Shown piece after piece: positions 1-9,346 of a DNA stretch of 64,000 nt. Both the position numbers and the translations under genes were made by a program. Below the pieces are notes generated by a model. That model made no database searches and had not been told where the DNA came from. It saw only the letters and a list, made by a program, of their open reading frames with translations. The stretch lies in contig OY986969.1 in assembly GCA_963920575.1 (NCBI GenBank), positions 18,585,288 through 18,649,287 of the forward strand, given 5' to 3'. This stretch comes from Narthecium ossifragum. Its lineage: Eukaryota; Streptophyta; Magnoliopsida; Dioscoreales; Nartheciaceae. How positions within the stretch are numbered: position 1 is the first letter of the stretch; every line of letters starts with the position of its first letter.

Positions 1-2457
1 ACTGCTGGATTACCTTCATCAAAAAGCTGCTATAGCAATCGCTCAGTAGACATACCCCTCCTCCGGGCATCTTCTGTGACATCAATCTTCTCCTCGATCT
101 CAACATATTCATCCTCATCGTCAGGTATCAAATTAACTGATGCATGTTCCATATTTTTCTCGACCAACGCAGCTGACGCTTGCCCATCGTTGGCCATGTC
201 AGAGATATCAGAATCACTCTCAACCGGACAATGTTGTCCCAGTCTACTTGGAAGGATGTAATTGTTGACGATAACTAACGACAGGGTACCAAACTGAATC
301 TTATAATTACCTTCGTCACCATCGTCATCATCCTTCTTTGGATGATAAAACTTACTCTTTGAAGTTCCTTCTGCCTTAGAACCGGCAGTGTTCTCCTCAA
401 ACTCCCCCACGATATTGTCGGTCTGCTCCGGACTACTCTCTTGAACTTGCTTAGCCCCCATCATCTTGCCATACTTCTTCTGGTATCTCCGATATTGAGT
501 CCGAGTCATCTCCTCAACAGGTATCTGTCAACGAGTGGTGAAGTTGTAGTTGTACCATCTGTTTGGTACATACGGTTGGGGTATGAAACTTCTTGGAGCC
601 ATTGGCCGATAAAACTGCGGTGGCCGAGAAAACTGCTGCCCAGCCCTAGGTGCCACTAGACGATTAACGTGCTTCTGGCATCTTGGACATAGGTGTTGTC
701 CCATCTCCATAGGCCCTTTACCCTTATCCTGGCCAAGTCTTGTGAACACTTCTAGACGATCATCGTCCTGGATCTCATCGATCACAATCTTAAACTTTGG
801 CAATTTAAAGTTTGCCACATCTTTATACCATCGCGGCTTCCACTTTCTTTGGAAAGGGATTAGTGTCAACCCACGTACCCTTATCCTGAGCAGGAAAGCT
901 GATCCTGCCAAAATCAATAGCATCCTGCAAGACATTTCGAAAAATCAAACAACCGATGGTGTGATGATACTAAGCATTATGCTATTTACAATATCGTTTA
1001 CCCTTAATTTGATCAGGGCTTGGCATAATATGTCCTTCAGTCAATTTGATTTGTTTATCTTTCAATAGTTGATCAAAAATTTGATCGGCCTTTGAAATGT
1101 CAAATGAAAACTTTCTTAATTGACGTTTATCGTCCTTAACTACTTTCTTGCTCTTAAATTCTCGCTCAAGCCGTACAAGTGCCTTGTAAGTATATGGTCG
1201 GCCTTTTAACAACTCAGCCAAACAAACATCATCCATATATGGACATTCTTGACCAGTTTCCTCGACATGATGAACATCATAATTCAAATCTTTATAATAT
1301 GTTCCTCGTGAGGACGATTTCATTTGATCCTCTTATCTTAATAATTGCTCATAGTGTGTAGCGCTAGTTTGCAATTGAAAGAGGTCGATAAAATCTCTAT
1401 CTTGAAATCTTTTCTTTAGTTCAATGGCTAATTCACTTTGAGCGATTTTAACAAACTCCCTCTCAGCTAATGGAATAAAGCATCGACTCCTCGCTCTGTT
1501 AAACCTTTATAAGAACGATTCCACATTCTCATCTAGCCACTGTCTCAATTGAGCTAAATCGGCCATTGTGATTTCTGGTTATGTCTTATAAAATTGTGCA
1601 TGGAAAGCATGTACCATTTACTGCCAATTCTGTATAGAATTGGATGGCAACTTAATGAACCATGAATAGGCTACTCCAGACAAAGAGCTTGGGAATAACT
1701 TTTGTTTGACAAAATCGTTCACTTCTCCACATTGCATGGAGAATTTCCCTATATGTTCAATGGTTGACGTCTCGTCTACACCAGAGAACATAGTGAACTC
1801 TGAAACTTTATAGTTTCTAGGAAAAGGATACTTATGATCAACCCAATCAGGGTAAGGTTTTCTATAAGTTTGACGAGTAGCTGGTCGTCCTAAACCCATT
1901 TGTTCTTGTAATATCTCGGCAACTTGCTCTCTTAGAACATCGATTGGATTATAAAGAGGATTATTGTACACTTGTTCATATTGATCATTTGTTGGTCGAG
2001 CATTGTACTGAGGTACCTCATGTGGTCGATAATAATTTTGGTAAGGAATATCACCCATTCTCTGGCCGTTGAAATTATTTCCCATCGGCCTAGGATTCTG
2101 TCCACCTACTTGGGCAAAATTATTTTGGCCATTCCATGGTCCATTATTTTGACCACCTATGTTACTGTTTTGGTAGATATTTTGGCCATTAAAGGGGCCA
2201 TTATTTGGATCATTGGGAGGAACATGATTAGTTGGATTGCTAAGAGGTGCATCACTAATTGGTATCCCCAAATTTTGAGGCACATCATAATTTGGTATCC
2301 CCGTCGGTGTAAACACATCACCATGTATATGTGGTGGATTTGGCGATGCGTATGATCCTGACGTTTGACCGATGACTATCGGTCTTGGTCCATTGTCAAT
2401 CGTTATTGGGCGATGATGATTTGAACTATTCTGACCAATTTGGCTATTTTGACCAAC

Positions 2458-2905
2458 TGTAACACCCCGGGCCTCCACTGGGCCCCAGCCCGCGGGCTCC
2501 CGGTCCGACCAGGATTCACCCGAGGGCCCCACCCGACACAATATTGTCCGGTTTTGGCTCACCGCAGAAATCTGGGAAAACTTCCCAATATGTCACCCAT
2601 CTCGGGACCGCTCCAAGGCAAGCATGCTTAACCTTGGAGTTTTCTGGCGGATCACTGCCATCACTGCTTTAAAATGCGTTGTGTCTATTAAGGGCTTACT
2701 ATATACTTATATCGAACCCCGGACCATACCCAGGCGTTGTGGGATTGCTTACCCGGCTACCCGACTCAGCCCCGCCCTCCAGGCGCAGGCATCTTGTCCC
2801 ACGGTAGACCCAGCGGGCCTCACATATAGCTTCATGATCAGGAAAGTTTCTGGTGGATCGCTCTCCTTGCTCAATAGAGCGATATACAACCCTATCGCGA
2901 TATTC
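2458..2905 (-). mobile_element. Cassandra-like 5S-derived TRIM, probably solo LTR
   Basis: This block interrupts the gag reading frame: gag sequence resumes on both sides. On the minus strand it ends GGGGTGTTACA, as Cassandra LTRs do, and contains a stretch closely resembling plant 5S rRNA. Cassandra elements are small non-autonomous retroelements that carry 5S RNA sequence in their LTRs. The end at 2458 is clear. The other end, near 2885-2905, is blurred, and I could not find a perfect 5-bp target duplication (CCAAC at 2453-2457 against ACAAC at 2886-2890). Whether it is a solo LTR or a truncated element is open. Confidence 0.7.
2579..2690 (-). other. 5S rRNA-derived segment
   Basis: Read on the minus strand, this segment matches plant 5S rRNA over most of its length. 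It has a GTTAAGC-TGCTTG block (internal promoter A-box region), then GATGGGTGAC (C-box region) and TGGGAAGT. The 5' part is more diverged. It lies inside the Cassandra-like LTR and is not a functional 5S gene, because it lacks a clean terminator and the exact rRNA ends. Confidence 0.7.
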
Positions 2906-3117
2906 TATTGAGGTTGTTCTATGGGCGATGGATTGGCATGTCCATTTCCACTAACTGGATTTTGAACATTTTGAACATGTGGGACATCACCATAATCAGC
3001 GTTTCCTCCACTGTTATGAGTCTATAGTCCAGTACGAGTGATGACCACTCTGTCTGGTCCAACTTGACCGATTTCCATAAAAACTTGACACAAGGTCCCA
3101 CCGGGCGTGCCAAAAAA

Positions 3118-4169
3118 TGTTAGCGTGGAAATTTAATCATTAACCGGTCAAATAATCAAGGTCAAAATTACCTAACACTCAAGATATCAAGAGATTGTGT
3201 TATGAATCAACTCTTTCAAACTTTGTTCGAACAGAGGTGTCAAGTTAACTAGAAATCTGGATTGAACCGAATTTAACAATTTAATAAAGACTAATTATCA
3301 AGATTAAATCTAAATTAATCTTAAGTTAATCTACTGAAAACGGGAGAATTATCTAAAACTGCTAAGTTAATCTAGAAAGCAATAAAGATCATCCTAAATT
3401 ACTAAATTAAGGAAAAGATAAGTTAAACCTACTGTTAATATTAATCTAGATTAATTTATTAAAGCTCTTAAATTAAACTATTGTAGAGAAAACAGTAAAG
3501 AAAACATCATAAAGATCTAATCCTACAGGATTTGCCTAAAAACACTAATGAAAACTACATTATGCGAAGAGAAGGAATAAAGGTTAAAAAAACGTACTCA
3601 TTTCATTAAATAAAATAACTTACAGGAAACATATTGAAAGAAAACATCATGCTCGTAGGCTCTGGGTTTGATTTGCGAGAGAGATTACACAGTGAAAGAG
3701 AAGATTATTTATACTTAGGCAGTTAAACTGTCTGGTAACTCCCGCTTAGCACATTCTCATCTATCTTTCATCTTTTCACTCTTGATGAGCCGCGTGTCCC
3801 ATGTTCTCCGTCGTTTCTACATTTCTCCACGTCACGGTTTGATCGATGATAGTTGCACCTAGGCGATGAGCTTTCCTTGTGTGTGTCAGGTCCTAACTTT
3901 GGTCGATGATCGTTCTTAAGTTGTCATATCATTCTTCTCGGTCAATACTTCTTTTGTGTACAAATCATCATCGTTCATGGCCGATGCTTCTTTTGTGTAT
4001 AGATCATCGTCATCCATGGCCGATGTTTCTCTTGCATGTCTTCATTTTGTCGATGGCTTTTTGCATAATATTTCATATTGATCATCCAGTTAGATTGAAA
4101 AGGTCTTCGGCTATTGCTATTAAGCTGACGTGTTAATCACTGATTGGTTAACCATTATTTTAGCTAACA
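3118..4169 (-). mobile_element. Ty3/gypsy LTR (1052 bp)
   Basis: A non-coding block bounded by the inverted ends TGTTAGC at 3118 and GCTAACA at 4169. It directly abuts the gag region, so it is the 5' LTR of the minus-strand element. On the minus strand the LTR is followed by TTTTTTGGCACGCCCGGTGG, the usual position of the primer-binding site and leader. It is AT-rich near 3.2-3.5 kb and has a CGATG-rich part at 3.8-4.0 kb. The partner LTR lies outside the window, so no target duplication can be checked. Confidence 0.8.
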
Positions 4170-4903
4170 ACAACAAAAACAAAAAGGCTTTCAGGCCGTC
4201 TCAAGCTCCCTAGATATACCCAACAACAAAACTTGAATCTGACTCCAACAAATGGAAGAATAGTGAAGATGAAACTCTAGCTTAAAATTTCCAAATTGTC
4301 GTGTACCCTGAAATGTTAGCCCTCAAATCCGAGTTGGCACAAGGATATTTGTGTACGGGAATTTGAGGAATATATATAATATTTGACTACTTGAAGGAAT
4401 AAATGCGTAATTCAAACATTTTTATCAAGTATAATGGGGGCCCACCAGATGGGCAATTGAGATCATAGGATAAGATACCAGACGGTGCACTATTGTGGAT
4501 TCTAATTTATAAAATTGAGAGGTTTGGTCCGGGGAATATTCCCGACAAATGCTGAAAAAATATCTAAAATGAATTATTTTACATGGAGTGCCGGCGAAAT
4601 ATGCTAAATATTACCAAGAGGCCTCCATTGACTAATCACCGCTTATGGTTCCAGCATTCGACGGATTCGAAGCAGACGCATCCGACATCCCGAGTTAATA
4701 TCTTATTAGTCCTTTTTGTACCCTCAATTTTACATGATATGTAATTTACTGCCTCGTAAAATAAATATATACCTTAACTACCTTGAAACCATTTGATTTG
4801 GTTTAAACCTGAAACATTTGTTAAACCTTCGGACCCGTCACGTGTGTGACCTCATGTGACCTGTCTTTAACCCCTTTTCTCCAAACCCTATCAACTATTA
4901 AAT
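4170..4903. other. Intergenic, no gene seen
   Basis: No convincing coding sequence. At 4710-4760 there is a short sequence resembling the terminal part of the small element at 4904-5087 (a phrase like TTTTTGTACCCTCAATTTT), so a further decayed copy may be present. Confidence 0.5.
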
Positions 4904-5087
4904 GGTAAAGTATTTTTTGGTATCCTCAACTTTGCGTAATGTATAATCTAGTACCCTATCAGGAGGCGGGAAGAAGGCAAATACCGCTAATGTGATCGCA
5001 AGTGAGCGGTCACCGTCACATTCCACTAATGGCGAGAATAGGACTACGTATTATGCAAAATTGAGGGTACAAAAAGGTACTTTACCC
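4904..5087. mobile_element. Small MITE with inverted ends
   Basis: The left end GGTAAAGTATTTTTTGGTAT and the reverse complement of the right end (GGGTAAAGTACCTTTTTGTA) match imperfectly over about 50 bp. The interior is short and non-coding. I could not see a clear target duplication, so the superfamily is undecided. Confidence 0.55.
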
Positions 5088-5464
5088 TTCTTCCCAGATC
5101 AGCTCCATCAAACTCATCTCTTCCCTGTTATAGCAAATGAGATTTGGGGAAATGGCAAAAAAGAGGCTGAATCAGTCTCCCTATGTCTACCCTAAAATAG
5201 GGGAGAGCTACAGTGCCCTCCTACATGTGGGGGAGCATTGTTCACCTCCCCATTCCTTATTTTATTATAGGCTAAATTACGCTTTTGGTATCTGTAAAAT
5301 TCCCCACATATCATTTTAATACATATAGTTTAATAATTATGTTTTTGGTACCTACCTTTAATGTCAATATCATATTCAGTACCTACCATTAGATGCAGTT
5401 CTCCTGACTTCACGGCAATTCACTCACGTGATAACACGTGAGCGGTTTTGCTGGATTTCCCATG

Positions 5465-6035
5465 TCATGGCTGATTCCGGGGTGCTCGGCCATGCGCTAG
5501 GCGTAGGCGAGCGTCTCCAGGTCATCCGGGCAGCCGAAGAAGAAGAGAACGACGTGGTGTGAGACTTACTGCCCGCTTATAACGAAGCAAGTCGTCCCGC
5601 CGATGCAGCGGTCGACGAGGATGGCGACAGAGCAGGGGGCGTTGGTGAGGACCTGCTTATCGACTGACCGAAGGCTGGGGTTGGTGGCCTCCATGCTGCC
5701 GTATCTGGTCTATTGCTTGTCGAACTGCAGGACGACGAGGGTGACATGCTTGTCCTCCGCCAGCGAGCACACGTCCTCGTGCATGGAGGAATAGGGAGAG
5801 ATGGCGGCGTTTGCCCACCGTCGCGGCTCTTCCATTGGCCACCGGACGTGCCCTGTTTGTTGTTGGTGTTGTGGATGATGAGTATGGCAGTGGCGCGGCC
5901 GGCGAGCTCCATGAGGTGGAGCACGTGGACGATCACCAGAGAGCGCTTGGTGGGGTTGGAGGCCTCGAGGAGGCTGATGATGGACGAGACGTTGCGGGTT
6001 TTGTGGACGCAGGTGAGCATCCGAAGCTATGTATC
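5465..6035 (-). pseudogene. CHX cation/H+ exchanger, C-terminal fragment
   Basis: Read from 6035 down, the translation gives LRMLTCVHKTRNV, then LLEASNPTKRSLVIVHVLHL and ELAGRATAILIIHNT. After a gap come HVTLVVLQFDKQ, MEATNPSLRSVDKQVL, APCSVAILVDR and VVLFFFGCPDDLETLAYA. This is the order found in the C-terminal cytoplasmic, UspA-like part of plant CHX antiporters (CHX15-20 type). These are endomembrane or plasma-membrane monovalent cation/H+ exchangers. The 12-13 membrane segments of a real CHX are absent, the frame has shifts and stops, and part of the linker is deleted. It is therefore a non-functional captured piece. The high GC content matches neighbouring captured pieces and not the AT-rich flanks. 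Confidence 0.8.
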
Positions 6036-6040
6036 CGGCC

Positions 6041-6696
6041 TCCACCGCTTAGGCCCAAACGCCGCAAATAGCACCGCTCTCACCCCTCTTGGCTTCCTCG
6101 AGCTAGCCGCCACCGTCTACGGCGACTGCCCATCAGTCATCTACAACGCCACCACCTATACATGGTCACAGACTCATCTCCGATGCCTCTGTCTTGCCTC
6201 TTCCCTCTCCTCCGTCCTCAACGCTCGGGTAGATGCCGGCACCATCTCTGTTCTTCTCCGCAATGGTGAATCCAAGCTCGTCTTCATCGACCCCCAATGT
6301 CGAGGCCTGCTCAACGAGGCCATTGGTCTCTTCCCACCCGACCGCCGACCACCTCGGGTCATTCCCATCGAAGACCCCTATGATGAGGAGTAGGAGAAGG
6401 GCTCCTCGGATTCCTTACGACCTGATCACAGCGGCGAACTCATGTATGAGAAAATGATCGAGGTGGGCGATTCCAAATTCGAGTGGGTGAGACCCAACAA
6501 TGAGTGGGATCCATGATCCTAAACTACACCTCCGACACCACCTCAGCCCCCAAAGGCATAGTCCACTACAACCGTGGTATTTTCATCATCGACGTTGATA
6601 GACTTATCGATTGGGTTGTCTGACGCCAGCCCGTCGACCTATGGACTCTCCCCGTGTTCCACACCAACGGCTGGAGCTACCCGTGGAGGATGACCG
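6041..6696 (+). pseudogene. Acyl-activating enzyme (AMP-binding) N-terminal fragment
   Basis: The translation reads NSTALTPLGFLELAATVYGD, PSVIYNATTYTWSQTH and LASSLSS. It then jumps to VLNARVDAGTISVLLRNGES, SKLVFIDPQCRGLL and LFPPDRRPPRV. Later it gives KFEWVRPNNEWDP, LNYTSDTTSAPKGIVHYNRG, QPVDLWTLPVFHTNGWSYPW. This is the N-terminal half of plant AAE1/AAE5-like acyl-CoA synthetases (AMP-dependent synthetase family). About 50 residues after LASSLSS are missing, there is a stop near 6391, a one-base frameshift near 6512, and the AMP-binding loop has Asp where Gly is expected (YTSGTTSAPKG). The adenylation C-terminal half is absent. It is a decayed capture, truncated by the LTR fragment at 6698. 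Confidence 0.85.
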
Positions 6697-6697
6697 T

Positions 6698-6985
6698 TGT
6701 GAGGATCCGTACCTCCAACCGGGTCCGACCGCGTTAGGTCGAGGGTCTGGTTTTTGTGGTTTGGCTCGGTTGGCCTTGAGATGCGATCAGTTGATCGCAT
6801 CGCTGTTTTTGACCCAGGGGCATTTTAGTAAATATGCTCCCTAGTGGTCAGTTTCACACCCGCGTTGCACACACAGCCTTTGATTGATGTATGTGATTGA
6901 TTAGAACCTTAAGGGTGCTTCCGATCGGAAGATCGGAGCTCGATCGGGAGAGATCGAATCGAACGGTTCTTTCGGATTAGAACCT
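6698..6985 (+). mobile_element. Family-S LTR fragment (5' end only)
   Basis: It begins TGTGAGGATCCGT and follows the first ~290 bp of the intact LTR at 35775, including the TTTCACACCCGCGTTGCAC block and the GATCGGAAGATCGGAGCTCG block. It then stops. The sequence AGAACCTTAAGGGT is duplicated at 6902 and 6975, and a C-run follows. It abuts the captured AAE piece directly. Confidence 0.7.
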
Positions 6986-7061
6986 TAAGGGTTCTTTCGG
7001 ACGAATTCCCTCCCCCCCCTCTATTATATAAATCTATATATCTCTCTATTATATAAATCTA

Positions 7062-7761
7062 GGGGAAATTAGCTTTTAGTATCCTCTAATTTCATGTTTT
7101 TAAAATATGCTACCATCTAGTTAGAAAATGTAACTTTAGCACCCTCATGATTCAAATTAGTTCGATTTACTATCCTATCGTCAGACGGCGTTAGTCACCA
7201 TTCACCCAAAACCACTCACGTATGCTCACCATCATCTGGATCCGGAACACCTGGGCTTGCTTCGCCCGTTCGCACGGCGTCGCTGCCAGCCTATCAAAGC
7301 TGGCGAACCATGCGAACGAATCCGTGAAGAAGGCCTGCTCGGGCACCCCGACACCGTTCATGAATGACTACATCATAGAAAGCAGGAAGAACCACTCCGT
7401 GTCCGTCACCTCCTCCTCCACTACGTGGTCCGGCGCCGCCATCCCGCCAGAGATGAGCGAGTTCTGCTCCCTCAACACCCTCTTTCGGTGCTCCTGCTCC
7501 ACCGCCGTCGTCGGGATGGGTGGACGGATGAACGGCCGGCGAGCATCACCTCTCTCTCTCTCTCTCTAGTTCTCTCTCTTCTCATCACGTGCTGTCACGT
7601 GTAAACATTGTATACATGAGCGGTTTCTATGAATGGAGACTAACGTCATCTGGGATTTGTCGCGGTTTGAAAATCTCATGGTACTAAAATTATATTTTCT
7701 AACTAGAGGGTATCAGATTGTAAACGTTTGAAAATAGAGGGTGTCAAAAGCTAATTTCCTC
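7062..7761. mobile_element. Mutator-like element, 700 bp, 9-bp TSD
   Basis: The ends GGGGAAATTAGCTTTTAGTA and (reverse complement) GAGGAAATTAGCTTTTGACA begin inverted repeats of roughly 160 bp. The flanks carry a perfect 9-bp duplication ATAAATCTA at 7053-7061 and 7762-7770, diagnostic of Mutator-type transposition. There is no transposase. The interior holds a GC-rich piece of a bHLH gene and a (CT)n run at 7550-7570. Together these make it a small Pack-MULE. Confidence 0.85.
7213..7515 (-). pseudogene. Captured MYC2-type bHLH fragment (bHLH-MYC_N domain)
   Basis: Read on the minus strand from about 7515, the translation gives [19 protein letters not shown], then [20 protein letters not shown], a stop, SFMNGVGVPEQAFF, and LAATPCERAKQAQVFRIQMM. 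This order is characteristic of the N-terminal JAZ/MED25-interacting domain of jasmonate MYC2-like transcription factors. There the usual text is [19 protein letters not shown] and PCERA-QA--FG--TMVC. The stop (TAG, 7368-7370) sits where Gln is expected, a single C-to-T change. The fragment lies wholly between the inverted repeats of the 700-bp Mutator-like element and lacks the basic helix-loop-helix. Confidence 0.85.
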
Positions 7762-7770
7762 ATAAATCTA

Positions 7771-8075
7771 TATATGTCTATTTTAACTCTATCATAGAAG
7801 TATAGAATATTAAATTTTTGTCTTAATAGCTAAGAGAGTTTTAGTTGTTCTTGAGAGAACTATTAGAACTTTAAATTTAGGGACCTATTCTCTCAAGAAT
7901 AGCCATTTTAGTCAGTTATCTAGATCGAGTTGGACGATATATCATCTCTGAGACTGAGAATTGTGATTTTTTCAGAATCTTACATTAACTGAAAATCAAA
8001 ATAAGTCCGAAGGTAGTTGCAGAGCCGTTAATTCTCAGTTTAATTGACCGGTCTTGTTAGAAGTGGAATTATCAT
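7771..8075. other. Intergenic, no gene seen
   Basis: AT-rich sequence between two related Mutator-like elements. I see no coding potential or clear repeat ends. Confidence 0.4.
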
Positions 8076-9346
8076 TAAATAATAGGGGAAATTAGCTTTT
8101 GATACCCTATATTTTCAAACGTTTACAATCTGATACCCTCTAGTTAGAAAATGTAACTTTAGTACCCTGAGATTTTCAAACCACGACAAATCCCAGACGG
8201 CATTAGTCGTTGTTCACAAAAAATCGCTTACGTGTATGGTGTTTACACGTGGCGGCATGTGATGAGGAGAGAGAGAGAAAGAGAGAGAAGATGGTGACCA
8301 CCATCTCCGGCGAACTAGAGAGAGAGAGAGAGAAAGAGAGAACTAAATGGAGAGAGAGGTTGGTTGTGAAGTGGAGGGATGAGTGGTGGTCCAGTATGTA
8401 TGGCTGCCGACGAGGTCGTCGGGATGGGTGGACGGATGAATGGCCGGCGAACACCACCTCTCTCTCTCTCTCTCTCATTCTCTCATTCTCTCTCTCTCTC
8501 CTCATCACGTGTCGCTGCATCCCCCACAAACGTCGTCGTTAAAACGTATGCAAAACGCAATTTAGAAATTTATAAACCTTTCTTTCAACACTAAATTAAT
8601 AAGATAGAATAATGGTGAAATACGGGGTCGGTCCTCAGGGAAAACTTTGACTAACAAAGAACACCAGAATTAACTCTTAATACTCTAACCCTAAAGCGAA
8701 GAAGAATTGATTTGGGTTTTAGAAATTGATTAATTAAAACTAAGTAAGAAAGCGATTAACGAAATTAAAATAGATCAATGAGAGAAAACCTAGGGATTAC
8801 TCAATCCACTTTAGTTTCACTTCCTGTATTCTCTAATTATCCTCTTGTTTCTTATCTCGTCATTATGGATTCATAGCTTCTTAAGCTTACATGAATCCCT
8901 AAAATAATGCTATTGCTTCCCTAAGGCATAACCTATCCAAACTTAGCATAGATTATCTTCGAACTTAATCTGAGTACAACATATCTTCATCTAACATAGA
9001 TTATCTCAAAGGCATACACAAAAGCAACATGAAAACCATCCTACGAATCTCTACCATCAAGCACAGCAATCAAGTAGGACTCAAAATACGTCAAGGAACT
9101 CTGTTCCCTCAACTCTTTATAAAATAAAACCATATTCATAGGATCATGTCTTTGAAAAGAAAACAAGAATCAAACTAGAAAATACAAAGAAGCTACACTA
9201 AAGCTTCATGAGATCCCTAAGTAAAGAGTTTAGTCACTCATCTTTTGGATGAGATCCATGTATTCGATGAAGAAGGTTAGGGATCCACACCGCATCTCCA
9301 TCTTCTTCTCCAATCTGAATCCCTCTTTTTCTCTCTATGGAGGCCT

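Larger units (their letters stand above)
30..3090 (-). pseudogene. Ty3/gypsy gag region, decayed
   Basis: Minus-strand coding remnants of a retrotransposon capsid gene, read from about 3090 down to 30. The N-terminal part (3090-2906, then 2457-1618) is rich in Gly, Asn, Gln and Pro. It leads into a capsid core with the signature KYPFPRNYKVSEFTMFSG and a later LPSNSIQNWQ. Further pieces at 1323-982, 935-528 and 509-30 include KGKRYCKYHNA, typical just before the gag zinc-binding region, and MTRTQYRRYQKKYG, a plant gypsy gag/protease linker type. Several in-frame stops separate the pieces and a 5S-derived element splits the N-terminal part, so it cannot make a full protein. Any protease and RT would lie beyond the left edge. 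The adjoining LTR at 3118-4169 has the expected orientation. A Tat-like lineage is a guess from the gag style. Confidence 0.75.
5263..6697. mobile_element. Mutator-like element carrying two gene fragments, right end lost
   Basis: The left end (GGCTAAATTACGCTTTTGGT at about 5269) and the following spaced phrases such as TTTTGGTACCTACC resemble the style of the intact elements at 7062-7761 and 8085-12716. A motif ACACGTGAGCGGTTTTG near 5440 is also shared with them. The interior consists of a CHX antiporter fragment on the minus strand followed head-to-head by an acyl-activating enzyme fragment on the plus strand. The right end is missing: the AAE fragment runs straight into the start of a family-S LTR at 6698. 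Calling this a Pack-MULE is inference; a Helitron or chimeric capture is the alternative. Confidence 0.55.

Noticed and set aside
2579..2690. A functional 5S rRNA gene
   Set aside because: Ends and middle are diverged, no gene-specific terminator is present, and it lies inside a retroelement LTR within a gag gene.
8203..8542. 110-residue ORFs on both strands in the second Mutator-like element
   Set aside because: They are produced by (GA)n and (CT)n runs and have no recognisable domain.
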